A stretch of DNA of 64,000 nt from Juglans regia (GCF_001411555.2 NC_049909.1:992001-1056000); one strand, 5' to 3'. Positions 23,256-33,079 are shown, numbered from the stretch's first letter. Numbers and translations are program-made. Notes: generated by a model from the letters alone, not told the origin.

Positions 23256-24330
23256 ATGTCTAATAATCAAGAAGAAGACACAACCGAAGAATTTCGACAA
23301 CCTCCAGTTCCAAACCTCCAAATGCAAGCGATGTTAGGGGAGATGAGGCGTACGTTGAGGGCTGAATTAGAACCTATTCACGAAAGGTTGGACAGGGTAG
23401 AAGCAGAAACTCCTAGGGGCAGCAACATGACATCCACAATAGGCAGCATGGTGGGCGTGGTCTGTGGCGGAATGTTGATGGAGAGGCGGAGTCGGAGGAG
23501 TTTGATGAGCAATATTTGAACCGAGGCAGGATTGAGCATGGGTATAGAAATAGAGAAGCTAGGATGGGTAGGCCTAGGAGGGATAACGATTTAGGAAATA
23601 TAAAGATTAAAATCCCATCTTTTCAAGGTAAAAATGATCCTGAAGTTTATTTGGAGTGGGAAACCAAAATGGAGATGGTTTTTTATTGTCACAACTACTC
23701 AGAGATAAAGAAGGTTAAGTTGGCTGCAATTGAATTTACCGATTATGCCATTGTGTGGTGGGATCAATTACTGATTAATAGGAGGAGGAATAGAGAGCCA
23801 CCCGTGGACACTTGGGAGGAAATGAAAATGCTTATGAGGAAGCGTTTTGTACCCAGCCACTATTATAGGGGATTGTATCAAAAATTACAGAGGTTAATTC
23901 AAGGATCTAAAAGTGTGGATGAGTATTACAAGGAGATGGAGGTAGCTATGATCCGCGCTAATGTAGAAGAGGACAGGGAAGCCACCATGGCTAGGTTTTT
24001 GCACGGTTTAAATCGTGAGATTGCGGATATAGTCGAGATGTAGCACTATGTTGAGTTGACAGATATGGTGCATCAAGCCATAAAGGTGGAGGAACAATTC
24101 AAACGAAAGGGATTGGCTTGGAGGGGGCTGCCTATGGCTACAACCAGCTAGTGGAAGACAACTCCAAAAAGGGATGAGCAGCAACAAAATAAGCCAAAAT
24201 TTGAATCCTCTAAGAATGACAACTTAAAGACCGCCACTACTTCAAGTACAATCGAGACTTCAAGTTCTAAAACACGTGATATTAAATGTTTTAAATGTCA
24301 GGGGCGCGGACATATAGCCAGCCAGTGTGT
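23256..24330 (+). pseudogene. gag of element D (frameshifted, two stops)
   Basis: It starts at ATG 23256 (MSNNQEEDTTEEFRQ) with a coiled-coil-like charged N-terminus (MRRTLRAELEPIHERLDRVE). A frameshift near 23470 moves coding to the frame giving EEFDEQY and KIKIPSFQGKNDPEVYLEWE. The retrotransposon gag domain follows (KLAAIEFTDYAIVWWDQL, then WEEMKMLMRKRFVP and YYRGLYQKLQRLIQG, SVDEYYKEMEVAMIRA). TAG stops lie at 24041-24043 and near 24150. The nucleocapsid knuckle [14 protein letters not shown] (24287-24328) is intact. It would form the particle core. Confidence 0.93.
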
Positions 24331-24340
24331 AAACAAGAGG

Positions 24341-26818
24341 GTGATGGTGATAAATGCCCAAGGAGAGCTTGAGTCAGAAAATGAGGAAGAAGTAGATAAT
24401 GATGATATGCCATCTATGGAGGATGCTGACGATGAGCAAAATGCTGTGGTTGGAGATTTATTGGTTGCAAGGCGAGTTCTCAATGTGCAGGTTAAGGAGG
24501 AAGAAAGTAACCAAAGGGAGAACTTGTTTCATACTCGGTGCTTTGTAAATAACAAAGTTTGCAGTGTCATTATCGATGGTGGGAGTTGTACAAATGTAGC
24601 CAGCACTTATTTGGTGGAGAAATTGGCTTTAACTACCTTGAAACATCCTCAACCTTACCGGCTTCAGTGGTTGAATGAATGTGGGGAAATCAAGGTGACA
24701 AGACAAGTGTTGGTGGCATTATCCATTGGCAAATATGAGGATGAGGTGCTTTGTGATGTGGTTCCTATGCACGCATGCCATTTACTGTTGGGAAGACCAT
24801 GGCAGTATGATCTGAGGGTTACGCATGATGGATTCACAAATAAGTATTCCTTCACTCTTAATAGGCAACCTATTACTCTTGTGCCATTAACTCCAAAACA
24901 GGTCAGGGAGGACCAATTAAAGTTACAAAGTTCGAATGAAAAAAAAAAGGAAAAGGAAAGGAAAGCCGAAACTGAAAAAAAAGACTTAAAAAAAAAAGGA
25001 GAGAAAAACATTGATCAGAGTGAAAAAGAAAGAGAGAGGATTTCGGCTATAGTGAGAGCAAGAGAGGAGAAATTCAATTACATTGCAAAAAAAAGTGAGA
25101 TCAAGAGAGCATTATTTTCACACCAGCCCCTTATTGTACTCATGTACAAGGAGGCTCTTTTATGTACTAATGATCTCGTCGGTGCTTTGCCGAGCAATAT
25201 TGTTTCTCTTTTGCAGGAGTTTGAAGATGTCCTTCCTGAAGAGGTACCTTATGGTTTACCTCCAATCCGAGGGATTGAACATCAAATTGATTTCATACCT
25301 GGTGCATCAATTCCAAACCGACCTGCTTATAGGAGTAATCCCGAGGAGACCAAGGAACTTCAGAGGCAAGTAAGTGAATTATTGGAGAAGGGGTTTGTGC
25401 GTGAAAGTATGAGTCCTTGTGCGGTTCCGGTGCTGTTAGTTCCCAAGAAGGATGGAACATGGAGGATGTGTGTTGACTGCCGAGCCATCAACAACATAAC
25501 GGTAAAGTATCGTCATCCCATTCCTAGACTAGATGATATGCTGGATGAATTGCATGGTTCTTGTGTCTTTACAAAAATTGATCTTAAGAGTGGATATCAT
25601 CAGATTAGGATGAAAGAAGGTGATGAATGGAAAACTGCTTTTAAGACTAAATATGGTTTGTATGAGTGGTTAGTGATGCCTTTCGGTTTAACTAATGCTC
25701 CGAGCACATTTATGCGTTTGATGAACCATGTTTTGCGAGCATTTATTGGCAGATTTGTAGTTGTGTATTTTGATGATATCCTGATCTATAGCAAAAATTT
25801 GGAAGAACATGTAATGCATTTGAAATCTGTTTTGGAAATTCTAAGGAAAGAAAGGTTGTTTGCTAACCTCAAAAAGTGCACCTTTTGCACGGATAAGCTT
25901 GTGTTTCTTGGTTTTGTTGTTAGTAAGAGAGGAATTGAGGTGGATGAGGAAAAGGTGAAGGCAATCCAAGAGTGGTCAACGCCTACAACAGTCAGCCAAG
26001 TGAGGAGTTTCCACGGCTTAGCTAGCTTCTATAGACGGTTTGTGCGTGATTTTAGTAGCTTAGCCGCCCCTCTTACTGAAGTCATCAAGAAAAATGTGCC
26101 GTTTAAGTGGGGAAAAGAACAAGAAAAGGCATTTAGTCTGATCAAAGAAAAGTTAACTAATGCACCTTTGCTTGTTTTACCTAACTTTGCTAAAACTTTT
26201 GAAATTGAGTGTGATGCTTCAGGCATAGGTATTGGAGCTGTTTTGATGCAAGAAGGCCGTCCAATTGCTTATTTCAGTGAAAAGTTGAGTGGGGCAGCCC
26301 TAAATTACCCTACTTATGATAAGGAGATGTATGCCTTGGTGAGGGCTTTGGAAAATTGGCAACACTATCTATGGCCAAAGGAGTTTGTGATTCACACAGA
26401 TCATGAGTCTTTGAAGCATTTGAAAGGACAGCAAAGGTTGAACAAACGCCATGCCAAGTGGGTGGAATTCATTGAAACATTTCCGTATGTGATCAGATAT
26501 AAGCAAGGTAAGGAAAATGTGGTGGCTGATGCATTGTCCCGAAGGTATGCCTTACTTTCCATTTTAGATACAAAAATGCTTGGCTTTGAATACATTAAGG
26601 AATTGTATGCTCAAGATTCTAATTTTGGTGATGTGTTTAATGCATGTGAAAAAATGGCGTTTGGTAAGTTTTATAGGTATGATGGATTTTTGTTTCGGGA
26701 AAATAAACTGTATTTGCCAATATGTTCTTTGCGCGAATTGCTTGTGAGAGAAGCTCATGGTGGTGGTTTGATGGGTCATTTTGGTGTAGCTAAGACTTTA
26801 GGAATTTGCTTACAATAG
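24341..26818 (+). CDS. pol of element D: protease, reverse transcriptase, RNase H, integrase zinc finger start
   Basis: An open frame of 825 codons, continuous with the gag frame before it. The aspartic protease has [11 protein letters not shown] (D-G-G in place of the usual D-S/T-G, as in many plant elements). A Lys/Glu-rich linker follows (about 24930-25030). The RT carries [51 protein letters not shown] and [10 protein letters not shown] (YFDD near 25766). The RNase H has [30 protein letters not shown] and [10 protein letters not shown]. The frame ends just inside the integrase HHCC finger ([15 protein letters not shown]), where a deletion junction brings a stop. RT and RNase H look intact. 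Confidence 0.95.
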   Translation: MMVINAQGELESENEEEVDNDDMPSMEDADDEQNAVVGDLLVARRVLNVQVKEEESNQRENLFHTRCFVNNKVCSVIIDGGSCTNVASTYLVEKLALTTLKHPQPYRLQWLNECGEIKVTRQVLVALSIGKYEDEVLCDVVPMHACHLLLGRPWQYDLRVTHDGFTNKYSFTLNRQPITLVPLTPKQVREDQLKLQSSNEKKKEKERKAETEKKDLKKKGEKNIDQSEKERERISAIVRAREEKFNYIAKKSEIKRALFSHQPLIVLMYKEALLCTNDLVGALPSNIVSLLQEFEDVLPEEVPYGLPPIRGIEHQIDFIPGASIPNRPAYRSNPEETKELQRQVSELLEKGFVRESMSPCAVPVLLVPKKDGTWRMCVDCRAINNITVKYRHPIPRLDDMLDELHGSCVFTKIDLKSGYHQIRMKEGDEWKTAFKTKYGLYEWLVMPFGLTNAPSTFMRLMNHVLRAFIGRFVVVYFDDILIYSKNLEEHVMHLKSVLEILRKERLFANLKKCTFCTDKLVFLGFVVSKRGIEVDEEKVKAIQEWSTPTTVSQVRSFHGLASFYRRFVRDFSSLAAPLTEVIKKNVPFKWGKEQEKAFSLIKEKLTNAPLLVLPNFAKTFEIECDASGIGIGAVLMQEGRPIAYFSEKLSGAALNYPTYDKEMYALVRALENWQHYLWPKEFVIHTDHESLKHLKGQQRLNKRHAKWVEFIETFPYVIRYKQGKENVVADALSRRYALLSILDTKMLGFEYIKELYAQDSNFGDVFNACEKMAFGKFYRYDGFLFRENKLYLPICSLRELLVREAHGGGLMGHFGVAKTLGICLQ

Positions 26819-27530
26819 AAGTATACATTCTGCAACTAAGTTTTCACCATTTGAAATTGTTTATGGCTTTAACCCATTGTCACCTTTGGATTTAACTTCT
26901 TTACCTTTGAGTGAACGTGTGAACTTAGATGGCAAAAAGAAGGCAGAATTTGTAAAGATGATTCATGAAAAGGCACGGCTGAACATTGAAAGGAGGACTA
27001 AACAATATGTCCATCAAGCCAACAAGGGACGTAAGAAGGTAGTGTTTCAACCAGGAGATTGGGTTTGGTTGCACTTAAGGAAGGACCGTTTTCCAGAGAA
27101 GCGGCGTTCAAAACTCCTACCTCGGGGTGACGGGCCATTTCAAGTAGTAGAACGCATCAATGATAATGCCTACAAGCTTGACTTACCAGGTGAGTATGGT
27201 GTCAGTGCAAGCTTTAATGTTGCTGATTTGTCTCCTTTTGATGTAGGTGATGATTTGAGGACAAATCCTTCTCAAGAGGGGGAGAATGATGCAAACCAAG
27301 GAGCTGGACATACTGATCATACAAGTGGGAATGGAGCTGAATTTGCACATGACCCTTTGTCACTTCCTAGTGGCCCAATTGCAAGACTTAGAGCCAAACG
27401 TTTCAAGGAAGCACTAAATGGGCTAATCCAAGAGAATTGGGCTGATTCTAAAAAGACCAAGATGGGCTCAAATAATATTCAAGACTTAGTCCATGTCATC
27501 AAGGCAATTGAAGAGGCTAATTAGCACATA
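26800..27530 (+). pseudogene. Integrase C-terminal part of element D, reading into the 3' LTR
   Basis: After the junction near 26800 the shifted frame gives [21 protein letters not shown], the end of the integrase core. The C-terminal domain follows (QPGDWVWLHLRKDRFPEKRRSKL, LPRGDGPFQVVERINDNAYKLDLPG, SASFNVADLSPFDVG). The catalytic D, D and E segments are absent, so roughly 0.5-0.6 kb is missing by comparison with the family layout (inference). The frame runs through the polypurine tract and about 235 bp into the 3' LTR, ending at TAG 27522-27524 with the tail RLRAKRFKEALNGLIQ. I see no chromodomain. Confidence 0.92.
27274..27286 (+). other. Polypurine tract of element D
   Basis: AAGAGGGGGAGAA directly precedes the 3' LTR start. 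It doubles as coding sequence for the pol tail. Confidence 0.9.
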
Positions 27531-28091
27531 GAAATATGATGAATGGTCTGACCATTAAAGGACGTGAATTTGTTAAGTTTCAAGAATATTAAATAGGTGA
27601 ATGAACTTGGTCTTGCCTGGGTACGTGAAATACATTGAATTTAGTCATTTAGTCATTTCTGGCTGCCTCTAGAAGTCCAAGAGGCCTAAAATTCGTGGGA
27701 CTTGTTATGTTAATATTTGTGTTGCTTTTAAAGCTGTAGTTATGACTTTTCCTATTCTTGGAGGGTTGTTCCAAGTATATAAAGGGGTTATTTCGAGTTT
27801 TAATATCAGATTTGAAATTTCAGAAACTTATTTGTCTTTGTGAGGTCTTGTGTTCCTCTTGGTTCTTCAAAGAACTCCTTGAACTTATCAAGTTAATCTT
27901 GTGGCGTTCAAGCTCCAAACATATCACCTTGATTCTGATTTATGGGTGTGGCATTTTCAATTCTTCGTAGTCTTGGTTCTCATCTAGTTGGGTGACTGGT
28001 CAAGGCTCAACAAATCTTGTCAATACGATCTTGGGGTTCCAAGCCATCATTGTTATCGGGTTTCATCACAATTGTTGTGGAGTTCATATCA
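27287..28091 (+). repeat. 3' LTR of gypsy element D (805 bp)
   Basis: TGATGCAAAC start and TTCATATCA end, followed by the target duplication CCCAC. It differs from the 5' LTR at a few clustered positions near both ends. Confidence 0.96.
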
Positions 28092-28791
28092 CCCACTTTG
28101 GAAACAAAGTGCTTTTTTACGTGGTCTTTCCTTTATGCACACTCGAGGCTCCGAGAATGATAAGGGGAAGATTCACATTTTGTTTCTGCTCGGTTGGCCG
28201 CCGGGGTTTGCACAATCCTACCACGGGGATTAAACATGGAATTCTGTTCTGATATGATGTTTCAGTTATGCTTTGCCAAGGGAATTTTGAATAAGAATAT
28301 TGTGAACTTTCGCTCTGATATTTTTGCTAACATGTTCTGACTCTGCATTCTGAAAATAAAAAGTGTTTTGTTCTGCATTTTGAAATCTGTAAATGCTCAT
28401 GTTTGCATACTAGTATATGTTCTCTGCTTACTGAGTTGTTGATAACTCACCCTCTCTTATCTCCAATATTTTCAGATGATTTTTGGATGTTTCAGCTGAT
28501 GATCAGGACTATAAAGAATTGGGTGAGATGACTTAAGAATAGTGGATTAAGAATAGAAAGCTTTTGATGAATATTGGTATTTTTTATAATTATATTGTTG
28601 AAATGTGAGTTTAAGTGACATGCAGAGAAGTTGGTAATTTTTGGGGTTATTGTATTACGAGTATGTGTGGTTAATTAAATTTGAAGTGTTTACGTTGGAT
28701 TTGGAGCTTTTGGAAGAGTATTAGCAATGTTGGAGTTGATTATCATGTAATTTGAGTTAACTCTTCGGACCTTCGGGGACATGGCGTTACA

Positions 28792-28955
28792 GTCTGCCTC
28801 TGTCCCATCAACTCAGTTGTTGCTTTCTTCTCATAATCAAGCACAATTGTAGCATGCATAAGCTCCTGGTGCATGCCATCAATCTCTGCTCTTAAAAGAG
28901 GAATATGTTGATTATCAACTTTCAATCTTAAAATGTCCTTTGTGAGGCTTTGAAC
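28792..28955 (-). pseudogene. FLX-like coiled-coil protein fragment
   Basis: The minus strand encodes [17 protein letters not shown], then [18 protein letters not shown] and [16 protein letters not shown]. This is the conserved coiled-coil block of the plant FLX/FLX-like family (FLOWERING LOCUS C EXPRESSOR relatives), which normally continues with MEKNL and REVEKLRAEL-type sequence. Only this block is present. The continuing MEKNL lies at 18043-18063, on the far side of LTR B. The fragment begins right after the clathrin light chain piece, in the same frame after one TGA (28962-28964). Assignment rests on recall of the family; the LRAEID-x-HQEL and YEKK motifs make it fairly secure. Confidence 0.82.
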
Positions 28956-28961
28956 TTGTGT

Positions 28962-29477
28962 TCAACTTCTTAAGGGGCTCTCACGAAATTCTATTTGAAA
29001 TAACACATAAATTTGGTGTTGCTGGTCTTTCTGACCTCTCTTCTTCGAAATGTTAGGGAGTGCATAAGGAATGAGATCTGCTATTTCTTTCTCCCTCTTC
29101 TCATTCTCTTCAAGCTGAATGGCATTTTGATGCCACCATTCATGAAGAGCAAACCCTTCCTCTGGCTCCATCTCAGTCGGTAGTGGGAGCACTGGCCCAT
29201 CTGAGACAAAAGCGTCGTCATCAGCGCCATTTTGACTTAAAACCGTAACCATTTTCATTCTTCACATGGATCTAATCATACGGAGACTGGGAGTAGCTAG
29301 CGTTGGATCATCAAATACAAAGATCCCCAGAGAGTCAGAGGCATGGTCAAAAGTGATGTCACCATCCGCAAGGAACCCTCGGAAGAAGTCTCCTGCGGCA
29401 GTTGTGAAGCTGGAGTAGGATACGGATCTGTCACTGTAGCCATCGAAGTTCTCATCGTCGTCATCAACAAATGACAA
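28962..29477 (-). pseudogene. Clathrin light chain pseudogene fragment
   Basis: The minus strand reads SFVDDDDENFDGYSD, then TAAGDF, DGDITFDHASDSLGIFVFDDP, the typical acidic N-terminus of plant clathrin light chains. After a TGA near 29262 it continues [14 protein letters not shown] [25 protein letters not shown] with [16 protein letters not shown], the start of the heavy-chain-binding helix. It then jumps to [19 protein letters not shown], which in the family lies well downstream, so an internal segment of the helix is missing. The original ATG is TTG. Clathrin light chains bind the triskelion heavy chains of coated vesicles; this copy cannot. No introns are present within the fragment. Confidence 0.93.
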
Positions 29478-29536
29478 TCAGAATAGTTCACATTCATCTC
29501 CTCACTCGAGGGAAATGGATCGTTCTCCTCCTTCAA

Positions 29537-29917
29537 TTAGGTATCATCTGTCGCTTTGTGCACTACCGACTTTTGAGTTTCTTCAGTTGAATCCGTTGTT
29601 GTTTTCTTCGCTTCAAGAACAATATAACCATCGTCAAATATTGATGTCCCTATCAACATAACATCATCTTCTAAAACAACTCCTTTGTGTCTCACTTGGT
29701 GTTGTTCCAACGGATAGATGCTTCTCCTATAAACATATTTGATATTGAGCTTCACATAGTAAATACTGAAGAAATAATCAACTAAAATTTTTAAATTTTT
29801 TTCTTTTGAACATTTCACTGTAAGGACCATTTCTCCAGGATCTCTATACAATTCATCATAGAGTGCACGGTGATAATTTTGAAAACATACTTGAAGTTTT
29901 GCATTACTCAGCTTCAT
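29537..29917 (-). pseudogene. Frame A downstream of the primer-site-like sequence, not recognised
   Basis: An open frame begins at ATG 29917 (good context GCCATGA), 15 bp after the primer-site-like sequence. It runs to a TAG at 29537-29539. It reads MKLSNAKLQVCFQNYHRAL, then DPGEMVLTVK and later YPLEQHQVRHKGVVLEDDV. I do not recognise the family. It could be another captured host domain or a gag-like leader protein of the element. It precedes the clathrin light chain piece on the same strand but in a different frame. Confidence 0.45.
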
Positions 29918-29931
29918 GGCAAGATCATCGA

Positions 29932-29943
29932 CTCTAGATACCA
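29932..29943 (-). other. Primer-binding-site-like sequence of element E
   Basis: TGGTATCTAGAG on the minus strand follows the LTR-like end (TTAACA) after 2 bp. It matches the initiator Met-tRNA site TGGTATCAGAG apart from one inserted base. The position is right for a primer site; the match is imperfect. Confidence 0.55.
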
Positions 29944-29945
29944 CT

Positions 29946-30404
29946 TGTTAAGACCTTGCTAATTATCTTCTTTTTTGCTAGTTGGTTGTATGCAAGATCA
30001 CAAATGGATGAACATGCAGGCTGCGTGTGAGAGTAAATGGATGAGCACAAGTTGTTTGAAAAAAGGCATTAGAGCCACACCATTAATTGATAGAGGTCCT
30101 TATTCAAGGGAGGACCAATATCCATACATGAAATTCAACTACAGATTCAACTTAGACAAGACTCTAGAATAATTCCCTTCCATCTCTCTACTCTCACCTA
30201 ATACCCCATACAATTCTCACAGCATATCCCATAACAGAAAAAGGAAGTAACGGTGAAATGACTAATAAAAACAACAGTACTAAATGACAGACTAAAAGTC
30301 CCAAAACGCACAACTTTAACCAAAACGCACACTTCACTAACACTAATACTAAACGGCACTGTGCAGATCTCCAGGACGACGACGTCTCAGTTGGATTCAT
30401 AACA
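29946..30404 (-). repeat. LTR-like sequence of element E (459 bp)
   Basis: On the minus strand it starts TGTTATGAATCC and ends GGTCTTAACA, so it has TG...CA ends inside a TGTTA/TAACA inverted pair. It lies beside the primer-site-like sequence. No partner LTR is in the window, and the flank TATAC (30405-30409) has no known partner. The identification is therefore provisional. Confidence 0.55.
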
Positions 30405-30444
30405 TATACTCTCCCACCAAAGCTTCCAACTTGGATAAAGCCTA

Positions 30445-32060
30445 GTGCCTAACCCCAATGTAGCCCTTGGTGGATCCTGCGACTACTCGGATGGGGCATG
30501 GATCTACGACCACCAGCCGAGACTGGCAAGGTATGATGGCTCGTGCAAGGAGATATTCAAGGGCTGGAATTGCATCTCCAACAACAAATGCAATTATTGG
30601 GAACTCACCAAGTGGCGGTGGAAGGGCGGCGCTGTGATTTCCCGCTGTTCGATCCCGTTTACTTTCTTGAGAAGTACAAGAACACCAACATCGGTACTCT
30701 CTCCCTCTTTAGTTAAGCAGTAATTTCTGTAGTGTTGCCCTGAAGAATTGAGTCATCATGCTACTTGTATAACCTATGAAAGTTTAACAGTGCAGGGTTT
30801 GTTGGGGATTCCTTGAATAGAAACATGTTCATTTCTCTATTTTGCACTCTGAAACGTGTTTCCAGTGAAGTGAAGAAGTGGCGGCTAGCTGGTGCTGATC
30901 GTGGATTTACTTTTCTGAACCATAATCTTACCATCGCATATCACCACACAAATCTTTTGGCTCACTATGATAGATAAGGTCTCTAATTGCGTGAAGTACT
31001 TCACAATGACATGAATAAAAGCTTTTATTATTGTGAAGGCACAAATGATTGTGTTTTATTTCAGCTCGCTGATTACCAGACCCATATAGGGAGGTATAAA
31101 CAACTTCTAGAAAAAGGCATGTTATTGAATGGTCTAAAAAAGGAATTTTGATTCCTTTGGGAAATTTTCAACTCCTTGACAAAGGCCTGTGCACCCCAGG
31201 ATTATTCAAAATTTTATTCTTGGACATCCGATGCTAATAAAAAAATAGTTATTCAGGAATGTGGTTGGCAACAATGAGTAGATTAGCTTACATTTTATCA
31301 TTGGTGGTTAAGAAGGGTGATGAAACTGATGCTTGGTTAGTTGGTTGCAATTTGGATGTTCAATTAACTTCTTCTCATGCCTAAGTTGAAGCTATAGACC
31401 GTGCAGTTCTTCAATTTCTTTTTCGTTTGGGGGGTCCTCAAATGCATGAGATTGCCTCGGTATTCATGAATTATAAGGTGTTGAACATAATAGTTTGTTT
31501 CTTTTTCTTAGTCGTTTAGTTGATTTTGTGCACATTATATTCTACAGTTTTGGGTAATTTAGGCTTGCTCTGGTCCTGTTTCGTGCAGGTGGTCAGCTAA
31601 TGCTAATGGTGGTGTGTTGGAATCTCTTGGATTTAGAGAGGGTTTTACACTTGATGTTGATGTTCCAGAAGGCACGTGGGCGGGTGCACCAGCCTTCCAT
31701 GATATTCTAATTTTTAACTCAGGACACTGGTAAATTTATGCCCTCCAAATATCCTAGGGAATTGATAACTACTGGCCATATGACCATTGAAATTTACCAT
31801 TGCTTGTATGACAGAGCCAGTTAGTGGTGCTGTTTACTCTTCTGCTTATGATTTATTCTGTCCTTATATTTGTTATTTTTGACTATGGGAACAGTTTTAA
31901 GAGCAAGAAGATATCACTGATCCTTTATGTGGCCTTTTTTGGTTCTTGTTAATAGGTGGTGGGCTCTTTCAAAGTTTGACCCTGTGAAGTCACCCTGTCA
32001 TACCTCCAATACCACCTGATGTTGGCCTGGATATGGTTTTAAAGCACATGGTACAGGATT
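30445..32060 (+). pseudogene. Trichome birefringence-like (TBL/PMR5 family) pseudogene, four exon pieces
   Basis: Exon piece 1 (30445-30693) encodes the TBL-domain block CDYSDGAWIYD, YDGSCKEIFKGWNCISNNK and TKWRWK, ending KYKNTNI. Piece 2 (30796-30973) gives GFVGDSLNRNMFISLF with the GDS esterase motif, then FTFLNHNLTIAYHHTNLLAHY. Piece 3 (31589-31729) gives WSANANGGVLESLGF and FHDILIFNSGHW. Piece 4 (from 31956) gives WWALSKFDPVKSP. Introns 1 and 3 keep GT-AG ends; the intron 2 donor is AT. Exon 1 has a frame break, and a deletion after KSP shifts the rest (PPIPPDVGLD) out of frame. The C-terminal DxxH region is lost. TBL proteins O-acetylate wall polysaccharides in the Golgi. Upstream lies element E; downstream the gene is cut before the LARD at 32134. 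Confidence 0.9.
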
Positions 32061-32689
32061 GAATATTTTTTTATTATTTAATTTTAAGTAATTGCGAAGA
32101 AGATATAGGCTTATACAAAATGGTTGTCCAACGTGTGACGCCCGCAAATTCCGCTTGGGATCGGACGGACATTTGAAGCGTCGAGACATGCAACACAAGG
32201 TTACCTGCCCCCGTTCATGACATATAAGATGCAATATTCCTAACATGCATCTAGCATTATGCAATATTCGCAGCGGATAATTTTTCTTTTTAGCAATACT
32301 ATGCACCAAACCGAAATATCCCAAATACTTAAAACATACTTCATACATAATGACATACTAAACAACTGAGATCACAATATTAATCCATATGGTTGTGATC
32401 AAAAGAGTGATGGAGATTGAACTCTACAAATACAAGTAGTAATCTGAGGTAACTACTGTATTAACACCTACATCGCATCGTCGCTTAGTCGACCATTTCC
32501 AGTTGGTCGATTCCCGATTCTCCTTCAGATCCTGTAACAAAATCTACCATTCGGGGGAATGGTAGTTGGGACTACCACAGTGAGATTTGATTACAAATCT
32601 CAGCAAGTTAACAGGAAACTTCCACACAGGTTAATGATGCATGCATGGCAGTAAAAGCATGAATGCATAATCAAATCGTAAGTAATCAT

Positions 32690-32910
32690 AGCATAACTTG
32701 ACATACAACATAACATAACTGGCATAACTTAAACTGAAACTGAAGCTTAGCATGAACGTGACTTGAAACATAACATGGACTTCAAACATAACATGAACGT
32801 GAACATGCATAATTTGAACTTGAACTTGAGCATGACATAACATAAATGTGAACTTGGAACATAACGTAAACGTGAACATAACATAACATGAACTTGGAAC
32901 ATATTCTTGT
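32690..32910. repeat. Degenerate ACATAACATGAACGTGA tandem array in the LTR
   Basis: Short units built from ACATAACATGAAC, CGTGAACTTG and TTGAAACATAAC repeat with variation. A related array lies at 33430-33860 (GACATGACATAACGTGA-type units). Both recur in the other LTR near 41860-42130 and 42610-43030, with copy-number differences. Confidence 0.8.
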
Positions 32911-33079
32911 CTCATGGGATTACCATGATTGCGTGAACGTAAATTTGGAATCTTATTCAATAGACTTAATCATTAACATGACCATATGGGTGCTACACAG
33001 GTCCCCTTGAGCCGTGTGTCCCTGCCGATTACCGCATCACATCACAGGTTTCTATACCAGCTGTGAGTGCGTTAATACG

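Larger units (their letters stand above)
22031..28091 (+). mobile_element. Ty3/gypsy retrotransposon D, structurally near-complete, integrase core deleted
   Basis: Two LTRs of 806 and 805 bp flank a region with primer site, gag, protease, RT, RNase H, integrase remnant and polypurine tract, in the order of Ty3/gypsy. A perfect CCCAC duplication (22026-22030 and 28092-28096) brackets the element inside LTR B. By eye the LTRs differ by about eight substitutions and one indel, so this is the youngest dated event in the window. Gag and pol carry a frameshift, two stops and an integrase deletion, so the copy is non-autonomous now. Confidence 0.96.
18064..28791 (+). mobile_element. Solo LTR B (about 2.5 kb net) carrying nested elements C and D
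   Basis: It starts TGTGATACTCCGTATTTTAG (18064) and ends GGGGACATGGCGTTACA (28791), flanked by a perfect GTCTG duplication (18059-18063 and 28792-28796). It consists of three pieces: 18064-18620, 20747-22030 and 28097-28791. Solo LTR C and gypsy element D lie between them, each with its own target duplication. The first half is homologous to LTRs A and C, with the same start, the GTGACCCAAGACGTGAGGATTG block and the GTAAGTATT site near 21170. From about 21300 its sequence diverges from A and C. No internal domain is present, so it is a solo LTR. Confidence 0.92.
28792..30404 (-). mobile_element. Proximal part of captured-gene array (element E) with LTR-like end
   Basis: Read on the minus strand: LTR-like sequence 30404-29946, a primer-site-like sequence, frame A, clathrin light chain, FLX-like, then (beyond the LTR B nest) CDPK and frame B at 18063-17160. 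All pieces are partial, on one strand and with few or no gaps between them. The best reading is an LTR retrotransposon that carried host coding sequences in place of pol. Only one LTR is visible, so a Pack-MULE or Helitron origin cannot be excluded. Confidence 0.6.

Noticed and set aside
28962..29477. Functional clathrin light chain gene
   Set aside because: Start codon lost, an in-frame TGA, an internal deletion of the binding helix, and fusion to unrelated fragments.
30445..32060. Functional TBL gene
   Set aside because: Frame break in exon 1, mutated intron-2 donor, deletion after KSP and no C-terminal DxxH part.
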